A stretch of DNA of 64,000 nucleotides from Adenophora triphylla var. japonica (GCA_022495995.1 JAFEMH010002577.1:1-64000); one strand, 5' to 3'; counted from the stretch's first letter, positions 1 through 12,383 are shown. Program-made: numbers and translations. The notes: a model not told the origin generated them from the sequence alone.

Positions 1-3000
1 CAGTTTGGGCGAGGTAATGATGGCCAGGCTTTGCTGCGATCAGGGCTTTCCTTGAAAGGAGGGCCGGTGCGGTGGAAGATATGATCTACGATGATGTGTT
101 GGCCAGAGCTGCTTGGGCTTTGAGCCTCGTCCTCGCGAGGGCTGGGCATGTTGTATAGTGACGTGGAGCGAGGATCACGGCCGGTATTGGGGCCTACATC
201 CGGGGTACCGGCCGGGTGGACGGAGCGGTTAGCGCGCTCCTTTTGTGGTATGCCTTTGTCAGAGACTTTGTTCTCGAACCACGCGACCGCGGCTCCCTTT
301 GCTTTGTTGGAGAGCTTGATTGACTGGATAGGGTGCGACATTGCTTGGGGCGAGCGAGGCTTGGCGAGCTCTACTTCTCCTTGGACCGGTTTAGCGGGGG
401 GTGGATTCGTTGGCTGTTTTGACTTTGCTTTGGAGGTATGAGTTTATTCTTTGTTTTTGATTTAGCAACTTGTCTTTTCTCCGTTGTCTTTTACTGAGCC
501 TTCTCTGTTTTTGTCACGGGTGTGGTTTTATGAGGTTTTCCGGTGCTTCCGTGGGATAGGGATCCACAGAGCATTCTTTGCGTACCACTGCTATCTTTGG
601 GATGGGCTCGTACGGCGAGGAAGAGGAGGACCGGCGGGGAAGCTCACCATCGCCTACGGGGATGTGCGGGAGCGTCTGGAGAGGATAGCCGTGAGGGTTC
701 GTCTTGTTCCCGTGGGCTCGGTATGAGGGGATGAGTTTGAGGGGCTCCCAGGAGTGACGGCGCGGCGGAAGATCTTTGCGGGGCTTGACTTGTGATGTCA
801 TGTATGCGGGAGCGGGTCTTCGCGGCATGGCCCGGTGTGCTTCCGTGGCTCAGGGACCCTCCCTTTGGGATGCTTGATTCCGGGACATGGATGTGCTTGA
901 TTTCGAGAGGTACCTTGGCGGTGTCGGCGCCGAGTTCATTTATATGGAGAGGAGTACGGGGCCTTCGTGAGGAGGAAGGCGAGGACGCCGCAGTGCGCGC
1001 GGAGAGAGAGGGCGCCCGCGAGCTCCCGAGAGGTTCCGATGCCGGGACCGGATTTCACGTACGTCCGCGGGGACGGATCGAGAGGAGGGTGTCTGCATGC
1101 CGTTCGGAGCGAGCTCTGCTTGCATACGAGTGGATCCCGATAGATCGGTGAGTGTGCGACTCTTTTCCATCTTGGCATCTTTTACGCATTTTCTCTTTTT
1201 GTTGTTGAGTATAAGCGTATTTGATGAGCGTTTCCTTGGCTTCTTGTTGGTGCGGAGTCCGGGGAGAGCCTACGATATGCGACTCGCCGTTACGTGGCGA
1301 TGCGCTCCTTCGCTAAGAAGATGGCGTCGAAGGTGTCTGTCGGTCTTCGCGTCGTGTGCCGGCGTACGAGCCTATGCCTTCGAGGCATTACGCAGACGTT
1401 CCTCCGCCTAGAGCCGAGCCGGAGCCGCGGCGGGAGGGACCTTTGAGGGCGGCATAGCATGGATGCGGGACGTCTTCGGGAGGCTGCGGGGCCTTCGAGG
1501 AGCGGCCCTTTTATCGGTTCGTACCTCACGCCCACGGCGCACTGAGGGGGTGAGGGTTTCACTCAGAGCCTTCTTTCTTTGATCCTTTCGCCGGATTTGA
1601 TCCTTACGAGTACTTTTAGGTAGGAGCCTCGGGGCGGGTGCTCGGTATTCCGACGATGACGGCATGTGACGGGCGGGGATTCGTTGGGATGCCCGACTTC
1701 TTTGGAGGACCTCTTGGCGAGGATGATGATGCTTTGAGAAATTACGATTAGCATATTCATTGCTTTCCCTCTTTTCATATCCCTCTCTCTTTTTTTTTTT
1801 TGTTTAGTTTAACCCATGAGACATTTTTGGGTACACATGTAATAAAACACTCGTATTTGCCACGGCAAACGATTATTTTAATTTTAAGATGTAATGTCAT
1901 TTATTTTTTGTGATTCTAGGGAATTGTCCTAGAAATTGTTGCTATTATTATTTTTATTTTTGCAATAAATGCACCTGCGAGAAATTTTGAGGCGAGAGTG
2001 CATTTGTGGGTAGTGTATGGTTCTGCAAGAATAGCTTTTGCTTGATGTTTAGGCGAATTTATTTGGAGCAAGAGTTTGCTTGAGGAACCGATGGCTTTAT
2101 GCATTGTCTTTGAGGAAATGAGGTTCTGTTTGCAAGGAGGTCCGTGCGGACATACTGCATGCAAAGAAGAGTCCGTACGGACCAACCTTTGGGAAAGGAA
2201 CATAAATGCTTTCCGATTATGCAGTTTCTTCCTCATTTCCCCATTTTACGACCATTTTAGAGCTTTCTTCCCCATTTTTCTCTAGGAACCTCCATTTTTG
2301 CCATGGATTCTTAAAGCATGTCCCTAGGAATTTTGCCGAGGCTTTCGCGGGAGAGGCAAGCAGCAGCTTCGCTTGAGCGATTAGAAAACGTGGATGCGCG
2401 CCGTATGAGGCATCGAGACGACGGGCTTTCGAGGCTAAGGGTTTACGTCTTTGCTCGGTTTTGGTCTTTTAAGGGAGTTGGTTCACGATTGGGATTTGTT
2501 GCGGGGCTGCCGCGAAGTTGCACAGGATGTTAGAGAGCACGTGTGCCCATTTCTCCCTATAATGAAATAGTGCCCAGTTTTGAAGGATTTTCGGGCTTTG
2601 ATTGGAGGAGCGGGAGGTGGAGGCCATCTCGCTTCCTTTGATTGGTGGTAGCTGTTTGCGCGAGCGTAGGCTTGCGGGACTTTCTTCGTGCTTCCGTTGG
2701 AAGAAGTGCGGGGCATGATCCTTGATTCGGGTCGCTATCGACATTTCGAGTAGCGGGAGGCGGTTCGCTGGTTACGATGATGAGAGTGATGTCTCTTGGG
2801 ATATGTATTTGCCTTGTGCGTGATGGCATTTTTTACAGTCGGTTCCTTGGCATTTGTGATGGCGCTTTGCTAGATGTGGTAGAGGCTGCTTGAGAGAGCT
2901 GGAGAAGGATATTGTCCCGTTGGTCTTTGGGGAGAGCTCTTCATGGTATGTCGGCCAGAGATACGCGGCAGGGATCGTTTTATGCAGAGGGGAAGCCCCG

Positions 3001-4000
3001 CTTTGCTCACCTTGTAGGCTGCGAGGAAGACTTCAGGCCATGCCCCGAGGCTCCCGGCGTCGTTTAGCCGTGGTCATTTTGCTCGGCCCAACCTCTTGTG
3101 TTGAGATATGGATCGATCCCGCTGGGGAGAGATGGATGGCACGGCTTAAGTGCAGCGTCGAGATCCATTTGGTGGAGTTCCGCCTTTGGCAGAGGATTAG
3201 AGACCCGGGGAGGATCTCTTGCCAGGGAAGGGATCCTACGTTGTCGAGTTCCGAGTTTGTCTTGGTCACTCCTCCTTCTATATTCAAGTAGCTTGTTTCC
3301 GTGAGTTTAGGATGAAGCGAGGAGCCTTTGTTGGTAGGACCAGGATGACCTTGCTTGCTTTGCAGAGTATAGTGATTCCCTCTTTGTATATGTCGTGAAG
3401 CTTGAGGTGCCTTCTTGTATGTTACTACCGAGGGCGCTATGGAAGTATTCCGCTTTCCCTCAGTGGTACTCACTTGAAGGTGTCCCGGGAGCGTTGTATT
3501 GGCCGAGCTGGAGTATACGCTGTACAGTGCAAGCGAGCGTGTTTGGAGCGATCCCAAGTGGTCTTGGAGAGGGCGAGCGTGCGGCAACGCAGTGCAGGAC
3601 CCGGTTGTCGTAGTAGCTATTGCGCTTAGGAGTGCACGAGAGCCTCGGTCCGAGTCCAGGCTGCTTTGGATGTGACTTAGGGAGACACTTTGTTTGACTC
3701 TACGAGACTAGAGTTGACCGGCGGCGCTAGGAGAGAGGTCCTCTTTACGAGACTGCCGCGCGGGGAGGAGATCCGAGTCTTAGGAAAACACGGGTAAGCA
3801 AGCGATGAAGCCACGAGTAGCCTCTTTAGGATTATTTTGACTCTACGGGGAGTGACCCCGGATCTCGGACCGAGAGACGCAGAGTTGGTTCACGTGAAGC
3901 GAAAAGAAGACTCGCCGGGGACGAGGAAGAAAGGAAAGAATGGCGAGGGGACAAGCGCAGATGGCGCGGAATGACCTCCTAGGTATCCATTCATTGCATT
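1..4000. other. 3' region of the Tat-like element, coding-like but unassigned
   Basis: No gene is confidently recognised. The stretch is GC-rich and holds several open frames of 70-185 codons on both strands, for example plus 792-1151 and 2890-3291 and minus 3033-3587. None matches a family I can name. Intron-like T-rich stretches preceded by GTATGAG (about 437) or GTGAGT (about 1147) suggest spliced plus-strand exons, antisense to pol. Tat-group elements are known to carry extra open reading frames between pol and the 3' LTR, some antisense. A decayed copy of such an ORF is a reasonable inference but is not shown. Reading is broken by stops throughout. Confidence 0.3.
2139..2196. repeat. Two inverted-repeat boxes homologous to the right LTR
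   Basis: GGTCCGTGCGGACA at 2139-2152 and AGTCCGTACGGACC at 2170-2183 are separated by a TGCATGCAAA spacer. The same arrangement occurs at 12240-12284 in the right LTR, including the spacer and the following CCAAC. Similarity fades outside about 55 bases. This may be a surviving piece of the 3' LTR or a module shared with another element. Confidence 0.55.
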
Positions 4001-4750
4001 GCAAACACATTATTAGTTAAATGTATTAAGATGTCTTTTAGCATGTTGTGAACTTGAGAGTAGACCGTGCCTTTGAACTCATCAAGAAATGTTGTAACCT
4101 CAAGTTAGTGATTTGTGATTTACTTTTAAAGCTTTGTCGAGACGCAAGATCTTTTGTTCGCCTTTGCTTACACATTTGTGCACTCATTTGCCTTCGCGTC
4201 CATCTTTGGACTTTTACATTGCATCCGCGGATCAAGGAACGATGCAGGGTCTCCACGACTCAATCCCTTTCTTTGAGGCTTTGTGCTTGGTGAGAGGTTG
4301 AATGCTCCTTGACGATAAGTCGTTTTGACGGTCTTTTTTGTAGCTTCCTTGCCTCTTGTTGGCGTCGGGCTCTTGACCTCTTTTTTGCGGCTTTCTGCTT
4401 GAGCTTCTTTATTTATTGTTTTTTTGTGAGCTCTTGCTCGAGCTCTTTTTTTTGTGAGCCCTTGCTCGAGCTCTTTTTTTTTATATTTTTTTGTGAGCCC
4501 TTGCTCGAGCTCTCTTTTTGTTTTTTTTTTTTTTGAAGACGCGTGAGGGCGAAGACAAACCCACGGCTGGAAGCTGCGAGATCATGAGTCAGTCGTTTGA
4601 TCTTTGAGTGACCCTCGGACGTCCTTTGATATTGCGCCGTCGTTTGACTTGGTCAAGGTATTCTTTGGGGCGTGTTCTTGAAAAGTGCGTAGCTTGATGG
4701 AGGTCTTGATTGACATTCAAACTTTTGACTTTTTGTGTATTTTTAGACCA
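4001..4750. other. Non-coding 3' flank of integrase with short T-rich tandem repeat
   Basis: No gene seen. At about 4420-4530 a unit of roughly 30-35 bases, containing GAGC(T/C)CTTGCTCGAGCTC followed by a T run, is repeated three to four times. The small plus-strand open frame at 4309-4536 is a product of this Phe/Ser-coding repeat and is not a gene. The rest is unassigned sequence downstream (minus sense) of the integrase C-terminus. Confidence 0.6.
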
Positions 4751-5945
4751 CGGACCAATTAAGGTTGCCTACGTTCCCCTGGACTAGAGGGCTCGAGTGC
4801 ACGTAGTTCGACACTACATGGAGTGCCAAGAGATGCACAGTTGTTCTTCTTCGGGCGAAGTATCTGCGAAGTTTGCTTCCGCTTATTTGGATTCGCATGA
4901 AGGGATTGCCGTCTAGGTCATCAGCTTACCATGGCGCCTCCGGAGAAGATCTTTTGAACCACGAAAGGGCCGATCCATGTGGGTTCCCATTTTCCCAGTG
5001 GGTTGGTTCGAGTGGGAGGCTTTTCTTTGAGTACAAGGTCACCTTCCACGATGTCTCGGGATTTGACTTTCTTGTCGAAAGCTCTAGCCATCCTGCTTTG
5101 ATAGGCTCGGACGTGTTCCATGGCCTTTAGTCGTCGCTCGTCTAGCAGAGCCAATTCGTCATATATCGGCTTCGGAGCCATTCGACTTCGTTGATGTCAT
5201 TTTCCACAGCTGACTCGGAGTGAGGGGAATTTCTAGCTCAATGGGAAGAATTTGCTTCCATCCCGTACGTCGGGGCAAATGGGGTTTCTCCGTGGTTGCA
5301 TTCGGCGATGTCACCGTGTGCGCAGTAGCCCCAAAGTGCAAGGTGCGGCTTCTCGGGCCAATCTCGTCCTCGGGTGGTCATTTTTCGGATGATCCGTTCG
5401 AGGGTTTTGTTTGCTTTGCTTCCACGGCGCCGTTTGTTTGTGGCCGGTAGGGAGAAGATTTGTGACGTGTGATCTTGAATTCAGCCCGGCGATGCAGTCG
5501 AATTCCCCTTCGAAGTGTGAGCCGTTTGTGCGATATGACCTCATTTGGGATGCCGTATCGGCAGATGATGTTTTCTTTAAGGAAATGCGCGACCTTCTTG
5601 GAGGTGAGTACCTTGTAGGACTTGGCTTCGACCCATTTGGTGAAGTAGTCGATGGCTACTAAGATGAATCTCGTGACCAGATTCTTTGCACAGCGGAGCG
5701 ATTTTCCCGATGACGTCAATTCCCCAAGTGGCAAAGGGCCAAGGTGTAGTCATGCGGTAGAGATCGTGGGGCGGCGGATGATTGAGGTTGGAGAACCGTT
5801 GGCACTTGTCGCGGCTTCGGACAAAGTGGATGCAATGCACTCCATGGAGATCCGGTAGTAGCCCATCCCTGAGAATGATTTGCATCGGGGCTGCGGCGTT
5901 CATGTGGGGACCGCAAGCCCCATTGTGGACTTCTGTTCATGAACT
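4750..5945 (-). pseudogene. Ty3/gypsy integrase, Tat-group, broken
   Basis: Read on the minus strand, the fragments give an integrase in order. A HHCC-type zinc finger remnant comes first (GPHM near 5910; CIHFVRSRDKCQ near 5840, with S where a zinc-binding C is expected). The core start WGIDVIG (about 5725) supplies the first catalytic Asp. IDYFTKWVEA (about 5645) follows. PNEVISHK (about 5550) has His where the second catalytic Asp should be. SPYRPQTNGAVEA (about 5430) contains the catalytic Glu. The C-terminal part KWEPTWIGPFVVQK (about 4985) is typical of Tat-like elements, and LRRYFARRRTTVHL lies near 4830 in another frame. At least three frameshifts are needed. In life it would insert element cDNA into chromosomes; the lost Asp and frameshifts make it inactive. 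Confidence 0.85.
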
Positions 5946-7326
5946 TGCTTGCTTCTTCTTGGGCGACGCAGGCGTAGGAGTGGCCCGTGGTAGCGTTTCT
6001 TGTATAACATGTCCCCGAGGATGACGAAGTGAGAGGCTAGGCGTTTTAGGGCCATGATGCTCTTGGTTTTGACCCCTCCTGTGTGGGTCTTCCTTGTTCA
6101 TGAAGGTGGTTTCCCGTTCTTTTGGAAAATGCTGGGTTTATGCTTTGGAAATGGCGTCGAACTTGCGTCTCTTTGGCTCTTCAAACAATCTTGCAAATCG
6201 TTGTGATTAAAACCTTCTCGCAGACTTGGGCCCGGTTTTCTCTCGTTTGACAACATGCTTAAATGTTTGCTTGATGCATTTATTTAATTAATGTGTTTGC
6301 CTTTTGTATAGATGAATTTAACTTGTTTTGATTAGTTAATGTCATCATTTGTTAAAGATGCAATGAAATGATTTTTTTTTAGGAAAGGTCGGACCTTTTA
6401 TTGAAAGCGTGAAGATCAGCATATCGTTGACCAAAGATTCACAATCGTCGGGCGTAAAGCCGTCAAAAGACTCAAAAGATGTGAATAGACGAGACAACAA
6501 GACTCGAAGCTAGACTATAGGCGACGAGGGATTGGACCAGCTTCATTACTCTTGGATGGCAGTAGCTCTAGAGGGAGTGGTGGCTGGTTCAGTGGCCAAT
6601 CTTCCCTTGGCATGAGTCCCGGAAAGTAGCTTGCATGCGGTTCGATTTCAAACCGTATCGCGGAGGTTTTTGGCCGCTCCACGATGATGTCCCTCCATTA
6701 GTGTTGCTACCGAGTCCTTGGGGGTTTTGATGATAGAAGTCGGCGAGGGCTACTTCTAGGAGGGCGAAGCATTCGGCGGTCGGAGTGGATTCTTGCCGAT
6801 GTTGATCACTTTCATAGAATCTCGCTTCTTTATCTCGGGATCTTTGCTTGGACGACGTTTACAATGTCGATTCGAGCGGACATGCTATATCTCCTTCCCC
6901 CGATTAAGCCTTGGAGGAGGTTGCTCCATTGTTCGTCCGGGTCGGACACCTAATGTTGAATTGAACTAAGCCGTGATGGCTGTCCCCGTAAGATCCGAGA
7001 GTGTCGGCTAGAGGGTTGTCTTGTGCGGGGATCGGTGATGAGCCGGTTGCAAGAGGGTTTTCGGCGAAGTAAGGGTCTACTCCTCGATCAATCTCCATTA
7101 GAGCATCCATCTCTTGATCCTCTCTCAAGCATTCTTCACGATCGCATATATCGTAGTTGTCATCCCGAATCTACGAGTTCTTCAATTTCCGGCTCGTCGC
7201 GGCTTAGAGCGTGGATGTAAGGATCTACTTCGTAGCGGGACGGGGGTAGGAGAATCATCCGGAGAAGAGTATTCGGTCATGTCGGGACCTTCTTCGGGTC
7301 ATAGCTTCTTTGGCAAGCACTTGCCA
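5946..7326 (-). other. Region where RT and RNase H are expected but missing
   Basis: In a complete element about 2 kb or more of reverse transcriptase and RNase H would lie between protease and integrase. Here only about 1.4 kb remains, and I find no RT motif such as the YxDD box or an RNase H active site in any frame. A small minus frame (6904-7128) is acidic and fits the linker after protease. The part at 6240-6400 is AT-rich and looks non-coding. The pol core was either deleted or never carried by this subfamily. Confidence 0.6.
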
Positions 7327-7720
7327 TTACCGGCTTCCGCGGATCACTTCGATCGCTCCGTTGGCATTGATGAATTTCACGCATTGGTGAAGAGTAGATG
7401 ATACCGCTTTCATCCGATGTATCCAAGGCCGCCCCAATAAAGCGAGAGAAGGTGGGTTTGATTTCCACTTACTTGGAACTCTACCGAGCTCCGGTTGTAC
7501 GTCGAATTGGATCCTCAGATTGATGACTCCTACGATTGGTCGTGCGGCAAATGAGTCGTAGGCTCGGATTACCCGAGGTGAAGGCCTTATCGAGAACGGT
7601 CGATGCGGAGTCGTTTCAATGTGCTCAAAGCGATGATGTTGGCTGCAGGCCGTTATCAATCAAGACGTTCGGGAGGAAGAACATCTCTATCTTTATGAGG
7701 ATGAGGAGGGCTTCGTTGTG
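7327..7720 (-). pseudogene. Retroelement aspartic protease remnant
   Basis: The minus strand shows VLIDNGLQPTSSL near 7650, the position of the catalytic D-(S/T)-G loop, here D-N-G. The C-terminal signature LLGRPWIH...AVSSTLHQCVKF near 7400 is strongly typical of Tat and Athila proteases. The enzyme normally cleaves the gag-pol polyprotein. The catalytic Asp is kept, but the T/S-to-N change and frameshifts between fragments argue against activity. It sits directly downstream of the gag zinc knuckle, as expected. Confidence 0.75.
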
Positions 7721-9930
7721 CCGATTCTCACATATTGGCAAGTCATCGCCTCATGGAAGGCTAAACCGCTTCCCGTGCTACCGTTGGACTCGGTCTCTGG
7801 GAACGTTCGATCCATCCATTTGTATGCCTTGGGGGGCAAAGATCGTAGGGAGACGGTGGCCCTCGGGCGTTCTTGTCGGAATTCCCGGTCACGAGACCTT
7901 TTGACTCTTGTTTCACGCTCCCGATCATAGCGGGACAAAGATGCGACGGTTTCGGAAATTGCAGGGAGTCTGCTCTCGCTTGGAGTTTCATCAAAGGCTA
8001 TTGAGTTTACCCTGTCGTTCCGTGGGAATGGATTTCCGATGGTATTGGGACCACGGGGGCGTTCCAATTTTCCCTCCTCAATGAGCCCCTGGACCACCTG
8101 CTTGAGTACGAAGCAATTGTCGGTGGTGTGGCCGGGGTAGTTGTGGAAGGCGCAGGTGCTTGCTCATATCCATGTTGGGCCTGAGGTCTTCGGTTGGAAA
8201 TTCTCGAGTGGTTTGAGAAGATTTCGCTTCACCAAGGCTTCAAATACTTGACCCAAGGGCATTTCCAGGTTATCTAAATCTTTGGAACCGGGAAGCGAGG
8301 GGGTTGCTATTCTTTGGGGCTTGATCGCGGTTTACCCGAGCTCCGTTCCGAATGTAGTGCCTTGTTCATTTGCTTCCTTTCCTTTGGTCGGGCAGAGTTG
8401 AAGTTGCTGTGTTTGTTCGATAGCGGTAAGATGAGGCGGGGGTTCTTTGTTGCCTTTTGAAGACTCGGGTCTTTTCAAATTTTGTCCGGCGTTGACCATG
8501 GCACGGAGATCCTGGATAGAAATGGTGGGTGATCAAGGTTCTCAAAGATGGCTTGAGGCGGGAATGGAAGATGTCCATCTGCTCTTCTTTGGAAAGTGGA
8601 TCCATTATCTCGCTTAGCTTCCAGTTCCATCTTTTGTAGAATTCGCCCTTTGGTTCATCATCCTTTTGTTCGGTGGCTTGCGGTGTCATGGCGGTTTGTT
8701 TCCCATTCAAGATTGGCGCGGTACTTCTCAGGAAGATTTCACCTGATCTCCGATCCCACGTGGAGCGGTTTTACTGCCTTCACATTGAGGAACCACCTTA
8801 GTGCTTTGTGGATTTGAGAGAATGCCGAAAATGATCTCGCCATCTCGTTGAGGGTTGCCCCTTTGGCTCTCATACCCGGGACGTAGGTGTCGATGTGGGT
8901 TTTGGGCATTACATTCCGTCAAACTTTTCCATTTCCGGCATCCCGAACTTTGGAGGGAGAGGGACCACTTTGTTCGGATCGTGGCGGGGAGGGAGTCCTT
9001 CCGAGAACTAGCTAGCTTGCCTTGCATGTCTTTCATTTGTTCAATCGGCCAAAGCATGTGGGGATCGGTATGCGAGGTGGGTTACCGTTTTCGGGGACGG
9101 AAACCGAAGATGGAGGTGGATTGGCGATGGGATCGCCATTCGGGAGTCTTGGGAGGAAGTTGAGTGTATACCAACCCATACCCAGGGTGTTGAAGTTGAG
9201 GCGTGATTGCTAGGTCCGCTAAGGGTTGTGTTTGGGAACCTGGGGAAACGATTCGTTAGCCCCAATTGGCGCACTAGCGGGTGGCAAACTGGAGATGTCG
9301 GGATATCCGCTCGGGATGCCTGTCCACTGGTAAGAATGGGGACTTTTGATTGTGGTTGCGAGGCTCAGTATAGCAGGCAAAGGATTGAATCTGGGGATAC
9401 CGAGATGCATCGGGATCTCGGCGGAGCAGCACGTATGTCTTGTGTCTGTACCCGAGCTTGATATGCAGAGCTGGGAACCGATCGATCCGAGGCGGCATGC
9501 CGTAGCCGCTGACCGACGCCCGAGGGGAGCTTTGAGCGAGAAGCCGCCTTTGCGTTCTTGGGATCTCGTAGCTTGGCGGAGCGGGACCCTGCGATAGCTT
9601 TGAGAAACCGGGGGAGCCGGTATATCTTCGTCCTCTATGAGAACAAAGGTTCCAGTCGGGTTGGGAATCTGCAACTGTTCTCGAAGACGCAAGGTGTCGA
9701 CGATCCGGGCTTGCTGTTCCTCTTGGCGCTTCTTGATGGTTTCGAAGGCTCGCGGCACCTCCTCCATTGTCTGCAGAGGTTCCTTAGTGGCGGGGTTCCG
9801 TTTCCCTCACTGTTATCTGTTGATCCCGTCATGGGGAGTATCGGACGGTGCGGACCGTTGAAGCTGGAAGGGCTATCGGACCTTGTGACCTCGATGCGAA
9901 AAGGCGGCTTCCGGGGATTCTCAACCACTC
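7721..9930 (-). pseudogene. Gag of the Tat-like element, broken
   Basis: From the N-terminus on the minus strand there is an acidic, Gln/Glu-rich segment (MEEVPRAFETIKKRQEEQQ at 9767 downwards) and a Pro-rich linker. Then comes PSKFGMPEMEKFDGM followed by a CPKTHIDTYV-like stretch near 8900, and the capsid core FYKRWNWKLSEIMDPLSKEEQ near 8620. A zinc-knuckle variant CAFHNYPGHTTDNC near 8130 is followed by LKQVVQGLIEEGKLE. The second gag in the window (62443-64000) has the same knuckle and tail, which supports the call. Gag packages the element RNA. Many frameshifts and stops are present, so no continuous protein is made. Confidence 0.8.
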
Positions 9931-11134
9931 TCGGTTCATGGAGGGGGGGCGACGGGCAAGGTTTAGATACGGGAGTGGCCTAACGGGATAAAAGGGAAAG
10001 CTCACGTGGCATGCGGATTCCGTTTCTTTTATTTTTGATTTTTTTGTTGTTTTAATTTACTTAAAACATGTTTTCTCGAGAATCCTAGGTAGGTTGGAAA
10101 AGATTGCTCTTGTTTTTCGCAACTATGCTAGATCTGGGTCGATGGAGACCATACGTGCGGCTATAAGCCCCTCGTTTTGCACCTGTATTTCGACATCCCG
10201 GGGTGGATGTGCCCCGAGCGAGGGTCCTATAGTGCAAGCGGTTTCCACCGGCCTAAAAGAAAAATCGAACCTAAGGACCGAGCCTGTCATGTTCGTTTTG
10301 ATGCGTTAGCCATGTGAATAGTGAACCGAGCCGGCCAGGAGTCAAGATCGAGTCAAGAGTTCGGCATGACCTCTCTTTACCTTGCTTGCGCGCAAGGGAT
10401 CTCGTGTGACGTTAGGCGTTGGGCCGGGTCATATCGTCATGGGCGACGTATCAAAGGCGTGATGACATGGTGTCATGCAAGCATGGATGTATATCCGGAC
10501 GGAACATCGTCACAGGTGTAGCTTCGGAAATCAAGATCGTGTCAAGATTTTAGCATGACCTTTCATCGCTTTGCTTGCGCAAGGGATCTTGAGTTCCGAG
10601 CCTTGACTCGAAAAATGGCCGGCATGGTATATGTATCCAAAGTTTGTATGACACCTGACCGGGTAAAACCAACCGAGTCCGGGACAGTGTGACTCAAGAC
10701 TCAAACGTGCGGGGTTGACGCTTGGCTAGGATGGGATGTTTGGAATGATCCCGTGCGCGCCCAAGAGGCCTAGGAAGACCAAACGGACTGCAACCGAGAC
10801 CACTCCGGGTTAAGGGTTGTAGTGTGCGGTGTATCCGAGGCACGATGCGCGTAGTGTGCGGTGTAACCGAGGCGATGCGCGTAGTGTGCGGTCTCTAAAA
10901 TTCTTTTACGAGTAAAACAGAGTTTTTTTTTTTTTTTTTTTTTGAAGAATTTTAAATGTATGCACAGATGTATATTAATGCATTTTTTTTTTGTATTTTT
11001 ATTTTTTTTTGTAAAATAAAAACGAAGCACGTGCACACACACACAACAGTTTAAAGGAAGGGGTAAAATGAAAGTTTGACCCTCATCATCGTTTTAAAAA
11101 TCTTTTGTTTTGTTTAAAAGTTTTTAAAACAAAA
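9931..11134 (-). other. 5' leader of the Tat-like element with local duplications
   Basis: No gene found between the PBS-like site and gag. A segment of about 70 bases is duplicated (about 10340-10405 and 10530-10595; both contain CAAGATCG(A/T)GTCAAGA and GCGCAAGGGATCT). A unit of roughly 35 bases containing TAGTGTGCGGT is repeated three times at about 10815-10892. T runs lie at 10923-10943 and 10982-11012, and a short CA tract at 11031-11043. These fit a rapidly changing untranslated leader. Confidence 0.55.
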
Positions 11135-11153
11135 CGCTCCCAGTAGTCGCCAA
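11135..11153 (-). promoter_or_regulatory. PBS-like site (tRNA-Arg type)
   Basis: The minus strand reads TTGGCGACTACTGGGAGCG. Tat and Ogre elements often use a primer site complementary to tRNA-Arg (TGGCGACTCCGCTGGGGA), which this resembles with a short gap. It lies on the gag side of the LTR, where priming of minus-strand cDNA would begin. No clear TG...CA LTR edge directly touches it. An alternative LTR edge with an adjacent TTGG lies at about 11574. Confidence 0.45.
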
Positions 11154-12102
11154 GCGAAATTACCGGATCCAAGGCGGGCCTCGCGGCCCGGCATCGGCAT
11201 TTTTCCCGGCTTTGCGGCGTTTTCGGAGTTGGAGGTGTCTCGCCGTTTGTTTTCGCATTTGTAGAGTTGCCACGCCGTTTTTATTAAGCCCAAAACATTG
11301 AAAAAGGGCATCGGTTTAAAGATAATTTTAAAACTGTTTTTGTGTGATGAGATTTTGAGTTCGGAGGTCAGATGACTCCCCGGGAAGAGAATATTAGAAT
11401 ATTAGAGCTCACCCGAGTAGCCTCGTAAAACGAGTCTTTCGGATACCCCTAATATCCTTTAAATGTTGTGTGTGTGTGTGTGTGCTTTTAAAAATGCATG
11501 CTGTATCGGATGTCTACATTGTATGCTATGTATGGAAATGTATTGAAATAGTGTAGGAAGAAAGCCTTACCAATGTTGGTTCGTGTCTGTCTTCCGCTGG
11601 AGAATAGTGCTTGAGGTCGGAGTAGCGTTCCGGTATGGATCGGGATTGCTTCAGGAGGGACCGGTTGTCTGCGGACAGAGTTTCGGCGTGAGTTGAGGTT
11701 GTAGGCTGCGTTCGGGCAGAGGTTCGGCGTGCGTGGGGATCGTCGGGATCACTCGGGCAGAGGTTCGGCGTGCGTTGTGGTGGCAGGAGTCACTCGGGCA
11801 GAGTTTCGACGTGGTTTGGGATCGTCGGTTTGACTCGGAAAGAGCCGGGACACCGTGGAAAGACCAGGCAAGGCCTCGGAGTACCACGAGGGGCCTCAGA
11901 GTACCTCGAGAGTGCCTAGGGGCAGCGCGGGAGCGTCTCGGGAGCGCTCGGGGAGGCTTCGGAGCACCACGAGGGGGCTCGGAAGGCCTCGGAAGGATCC
12001 GAAAGGGGCCGGGAGTGCCTCAAGAGGACTTAGAGGGGAGCCAGAAGGCTAAGGGAGGAAGAGAGAAGAGGGAGGTGTGTGAAAATGAGGAGGGGGAGCC
12101 CT

Positions 12103-12112
12103 CTATTTATAG
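12103..12112 (-). promoter_or_regulatory. Candidate LTR TATA box
   Basis: CTATTTATAG on the plus strand reads CTATAAATAG on the minus strand. It lies about 470 bases inside the LTR from its outer tip, a normal distance for a U3 promoter. Transcription would start about 30 bases further on, towards gag. No transcript evidence is available. Confidence 0.5.
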
Positions 12113-12132
12113 TAAAAATTTCGGAGCAAAGA

Positions 12133-12383
12133 GGTCCGTACGGACCTTCTTGGTTATCCAGAATTTTGGATTTCCTCGATTTGAGGGAATCTGCAATGAT
12201 GGTGAATATTCTGGAATGATGGTGTTCCCTGAGCAATAAGGTCCGTACGGACCATCTTGCATGCAAAAGAGGTCCGCACGGACCAACTCTGCAGGAAGTA
12301 ATCATTTCTTCCGGGATTTGAGGGAATATTGTGGACTTTAAGGGGATTTAGTAATCATTGAAACAAAAAGGTCCGTACGGACC
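12133..12383. repeat. Four GGTCCGTACGGACC inverted-repeat boxes
   Basis: Exact 14-base palindromes GGTCCGTACGGACC lie at 12133-12146, 12240-12253 and 12370-12383. A copy with one changed base, GGTCCGCACGGACC, lies at 12271-12284. They cluster just upstream (minus sense) of the TATA box. Their function is unknown. Binding sites for a dimeric factor or RNA hairpins are possible. Confidence 0.85.

Noticed and set aside
1760..2320. Complete 3' LTR of the first Tat-like element
   Set aside because: Only about 55 bases around the two inverted-repeat boxes match the right LTR. No TGTAAGTA tip or matching flanks were found.
4309..4536. Phe/Ser-rich open frame
   Set aside because: Translation of a short T-rich tandem repeat.
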